Assembly (NCBI GenBank): GCA_946529195.1 | Contig: CAMMZE010000064.1 | Coordinates: forward strand, 1 to 6,329 | Direction: 5' to 3' | Source of the DNA: an uncultured Lachnospiraceae bacterium | GTDB taxonomy: Bacteria > Bacillota_A > Clostridia > Lachnospirales > Lachnospiraceae | Length of the DNA stretch: 6,329 nucleotides | Shown: one piece after another, positions 5,199-6,329 of the stretch | How the letters are laid out: every line of letters begins with the position of its first letter | How positions within the stretch are numbered: position 1 is the first letter of the stretch | The notes under the pieces: generated by a model | What the model was told of the DNA's origin: nothing | The model's input: the letters and a program-made list of their open reading frames with translations, nothing else | Databases searched by the model: none | Translations under genes and position numbers: made by a program

Positions 5199-6080
5199 TT
5201 AAAATTCTTCCTTAGAATACTGCAGGAATCCTTCTCCGCGGATTTCTGCCGCATCTGTCAGGATCATAAAAGCCTGCGGGTCTTTCCCGTAGACCAGATC
5301 TTTGAGGAGGACGGCCTGCTTTCTGGAGACGGCGCAGAAAAGAACCGGGCGGTCTGTGCCGGTATACATGCCTGTGCCGGGAAGCATGGTGATGCCGCGC
5401 TCCAGATCGTACATGATGGAATGGGCGATCTCTTCGTGCTTCTCTGAAATGATATAGGCCAGATAGGCGTTGCGGAAGGAGCCGATCAGGGAATCTGCGA
5501 TCTTGCTGGCCAGGACTACAGATACAACGGCATACATGGAAATGTGGAAGCCCACGATCCAGATGGAGAGCAGGATGATCAGGCCATCCAGGACCGGCAG
5601 AATCTTGGCTGCGGTCAAGTGGGGCAGGGCATGCTGGATGAGGGCAGCCAGGGTATCTGTGCCCCCGTTTGTCGCCTTGCCGAAAAAGACCATGCCGATT
5701 CCGACTCCCATCAGGCTGCCGCCCATGACCGCAGTCAGGAAGGGGTCGATCTCCGGGATGCTGTATTCGGGAATGATATAAAGCCAGACGGAAAAGAGCA
5801 GGGAAGCCATGAAGGTACGTTTGATAAAATACCAGCCCCGGATCTTGATGGACAAGAGGATCAGGGGGACATTCAGGATGACATTGCCTGCCCACAGAGG
5901 AAGACCGCCGGGGATAAAGGGCTCTGTGATCTTCTGGATCAGCATGGCAAGACCGGTAAAGCCGCCGGGGACCATGCTGGCCGGTGAGAAGAGAAGATTG
6001 GCAGAAGCCGCCATCAGGGCGGTTCCGAAAATGATCCACAGATAGTCAGAACGATTGATGCGTGCATAGAGTGCTTTCAT
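5199..6080 (-). CDS. YitT-family membrane protein with DUF2179 domain
   Basis: A 293-residue protein of the YitT family, widespread in Firmicutes and of unsettled function (possibly a transporter). The N-terminal membrane domain (about 12-205) has roughly five to six hydrophobic segments and family hallmarks: SPASMVPGGFTGLAML (32-47), GGSLMGVGIGMVF (120-132) and GKATNGGTDTLA (134-145). The C-terminal cytoplasmic DUF2179 domain (about 209-288) has the typical ITMLPGTGMYTG (230-241) and FMILTDAAEIRGEGF (271-285). Start 6080 (MKALYARINR) is preferred, because AAAGGA on the minus strand (plus 6088-6093) lies 7 nt upstream. An in-frame ATG at 6131 falls inside a hairpin and has no ribosome binding site. 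No clear promoter is seen in the 119-nt gap, so it may be read from the gene to its right. Confidence 0.9.
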   Translation of the reverse strand: MKALYARINRSDYLWIIFGTALMAASANLLFSPASMVPGGFTGLAMLIQKITEPFIPGGLPLWAGNVILNVPLILLSIKIRGWYFIKRTFMASLLFSVWLYIIPEYSIPEIDPFLTAVMGGSLMGVGIGMVFFGKATNGGTDTLAALIQHALPHLTAAKILPVLDGLIILLSIWIVGFHISMYAVVSVVLASKIADSLIGSFRNAYLAYIISEKHEEIAHSIMYDLERGITMLPGTGMYTGTDRPVLFCAVSRKQAVLLKDLVYGKDPQAFMILTDAAEIRGEGFLQYSKEEF

Positions 6081-6114
6081 GAAGGAGTCCTTTCTGTAAT
6101 GAAGTAGTAATTGC

Positions 6115-6161
6115 GAGCGAAATGCCACCATTCTTTTTGAGAGAATGATGGCATTTTGCTC
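6115..6161. other. Long inverted repeat (hairpin) upstream of the YitT-like gene
   Basis: The 20-nt arms 6115-6134 (GAGCGAAATGCCACCATTCT) and 6142-6161 (AGAATGATGGCATTTTGCTC) pair at 18 positions, plus one G-T wobble and one mismatch, around a 7-nt loop. On the minus strand it falls after the stop of the repeat-tail gene (6200) and 35 nt before the YitT-like start. No good T-run follows on the minus strand (GCAATTAC), and only TCTTTAT on the plus strand. It could be a partial terminator, an attenuator or an mRNA processing signal; the sequence does not decide. Confidence 0.75.
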
Positions 6162-6172
6162 TCTTTATGCCG

Positions 6173-6196
6173 ACAGGATCCTGTAGACAGGTGTCT
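6173..6196. other. Two adjacent short palindromes
   Basis: ACAGGATCCTGT (6173-6184) is a perfect 12-bp palindrome. It abuts AGACAGGTGTCT (6185-6196), with 5-bp inverted arms AGACA/TGTCT. They lie just downstream (minus strand) of the stop codon of the repeat-tail gene. They might be a protein-binding site or part of a weak 3' structure. Function is not shown, and short palindromes can arise by chance. Confidence 0.35.
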
Positions 6197-6199
6197 GGC

Positions 6200-6329
6200 T
6201 TAGCCGGCAGCGTCTGCCGGGCCGGGATCGACCGGAGCTTCCGTAACCGGAGCCTCTGTAACCGGGGCCTCTGTGACCGGAGCCTCTGTGACCGGAGCTT
6301 CCGTAACCGGAGCCTCTGTAACCGGAGCT
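6200..6329 (-). CDS. 3' end of a gene encoding a PVTEA-repeat C-terminal tail
   Basis: On the minus strand a frame is open from the right edge to TAA (plus 6200-6202). It gives 42 residues: six successive A-P-V-T-E units, then APVDPGPADAAG at the C-terminus. Threonine, proline, glutamate and alanine repeats of this kind form extended, unfolded linkers or tails, often in secreted or surface proteins, but here the repeat is at the very C-terminus and no LPXTG anchor follows. The folded part of the protein lies outside the window, so its identity is unknown. The opposite strand is also open here (G-A-S-V-T repeats) but has no start codon with a ribosome binding site. The minus reading has a proper end followed by an intergenic hairpin and a co-directional gene. 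It may be co-transcribed with the YitT-like gene. Confidence 0.6.
   Translation of the reverse strand, partial: APVTEAPVTEAPVTEAPVTEAPVTEAPVTEAPVDPGPADAAG
6231..6329. repeat. 15-bp tandem repeat coding for the PVTEA units
   Basis: Six full copies and a 9-nt remnant of a 15-bp unit (ACCGGAGCCTCTGTA type) run to the right edge. Units starting at 6231 and 6246 are identical to those at 6291 and 6306, giving a 60-bp higher-order period. Differences between the other copies are confined to a few bases, all synonymous in the minus-strand PVTEA frame. Because the period is a multiple of three, copy-number change would alter tail length without breaking the frame. Confidence 0.95.

Noticed and set aside
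5544..5987. Plus-strand open frame (147 codons) opposite the YitT-like gene
   Set aside because: Asp/Gly/Gln-rich shadow of hydrophobic codons, with no family resemblance.
6204..6329. Plus-strand G-A-S-V-T repeat protein
   Set aside because: The frame follows a stop at 6201-6203 and has no start codon with a ribosome binding site; the minus-strand frame ends cleanly before an intergenic region.

Overview
The window looks like a chromosomal segment from a low-to-mid GC Gram-positive anaerobe of the Clostridia, most likely a gut Lachnospiraceae member. This placement is inferred from strong AGGAGG-type ribosome binding sites, consensus TATAAT promoters, intrinsic terminators, and a family mix typical of that group: a Ptb-like phosphotransacylase, DUF6273, PrsW, a PfoR-type EIIC-like membrane protein and YitT. 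Species cannot be named from the sequence alone.

Left part (1-2010). The window opens inside the 3' end of a phosphate acetyl/butyryltransferase-family gene (1-201), closed by a hairpin terminator. A DUF6273 gene of unknown function (417-1106) follows. Next come a 32-bp purine-rich tandem repeat (1127-1250) and a calcineurin-like metallophosphoesterase (1263-1967), which ends in its own hairpin. The repeat is unusual because every unit can be read as the same 11-residue micro-peptide. Successive micro-ORFs overlap at ATGA/TTGA, and the first has a Shine-Dalgarno sequence.

Middle part (2077-3175). A D-isomer-specific 2-hydroxyacid dehydrogenase (2172-3122) stands alone as a transcription unit. 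It has a consensus sigma-A promoter (17-bp spacer), a perfect 16-bp palindromic candidate operator directly against the -35 box, a strong ribosome binding site and a strong intrinsic terminator.

Right-middle part (3182-5177). A probable two-gene operon encodes a PrsW-family intramembrane protease (3337-4029) and a PfoR/EIIC-2-family multi-pass membrane protein (4052-5113). A promoter with repeated AGACAAA motifs precedes it. The predicted transcript starts almost directly with a 70-nt near-perfect palindrome. A large hairpin terminator serves both this operon and the convergent gene beyond it.

Right part (5199-6329, minus strand). A YitT-family membrane protein with a C-terminal DUF2179 domain lies downstream of the truncated 3' end of a gene whose product ends in at least six PVTEA pentapeptide repeats. 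A long hairpin of uncertain role and two short palindromes lie between these two genes.

No tRNA, rRNA, CRISPR array, insertion sequence or transposase was seen. The core genes are ordinary family members. The unusual signals are in the intergenic DNA: the coupled micro-ORF repeat, the 70-nt leader palindrome and the palindromic operator.
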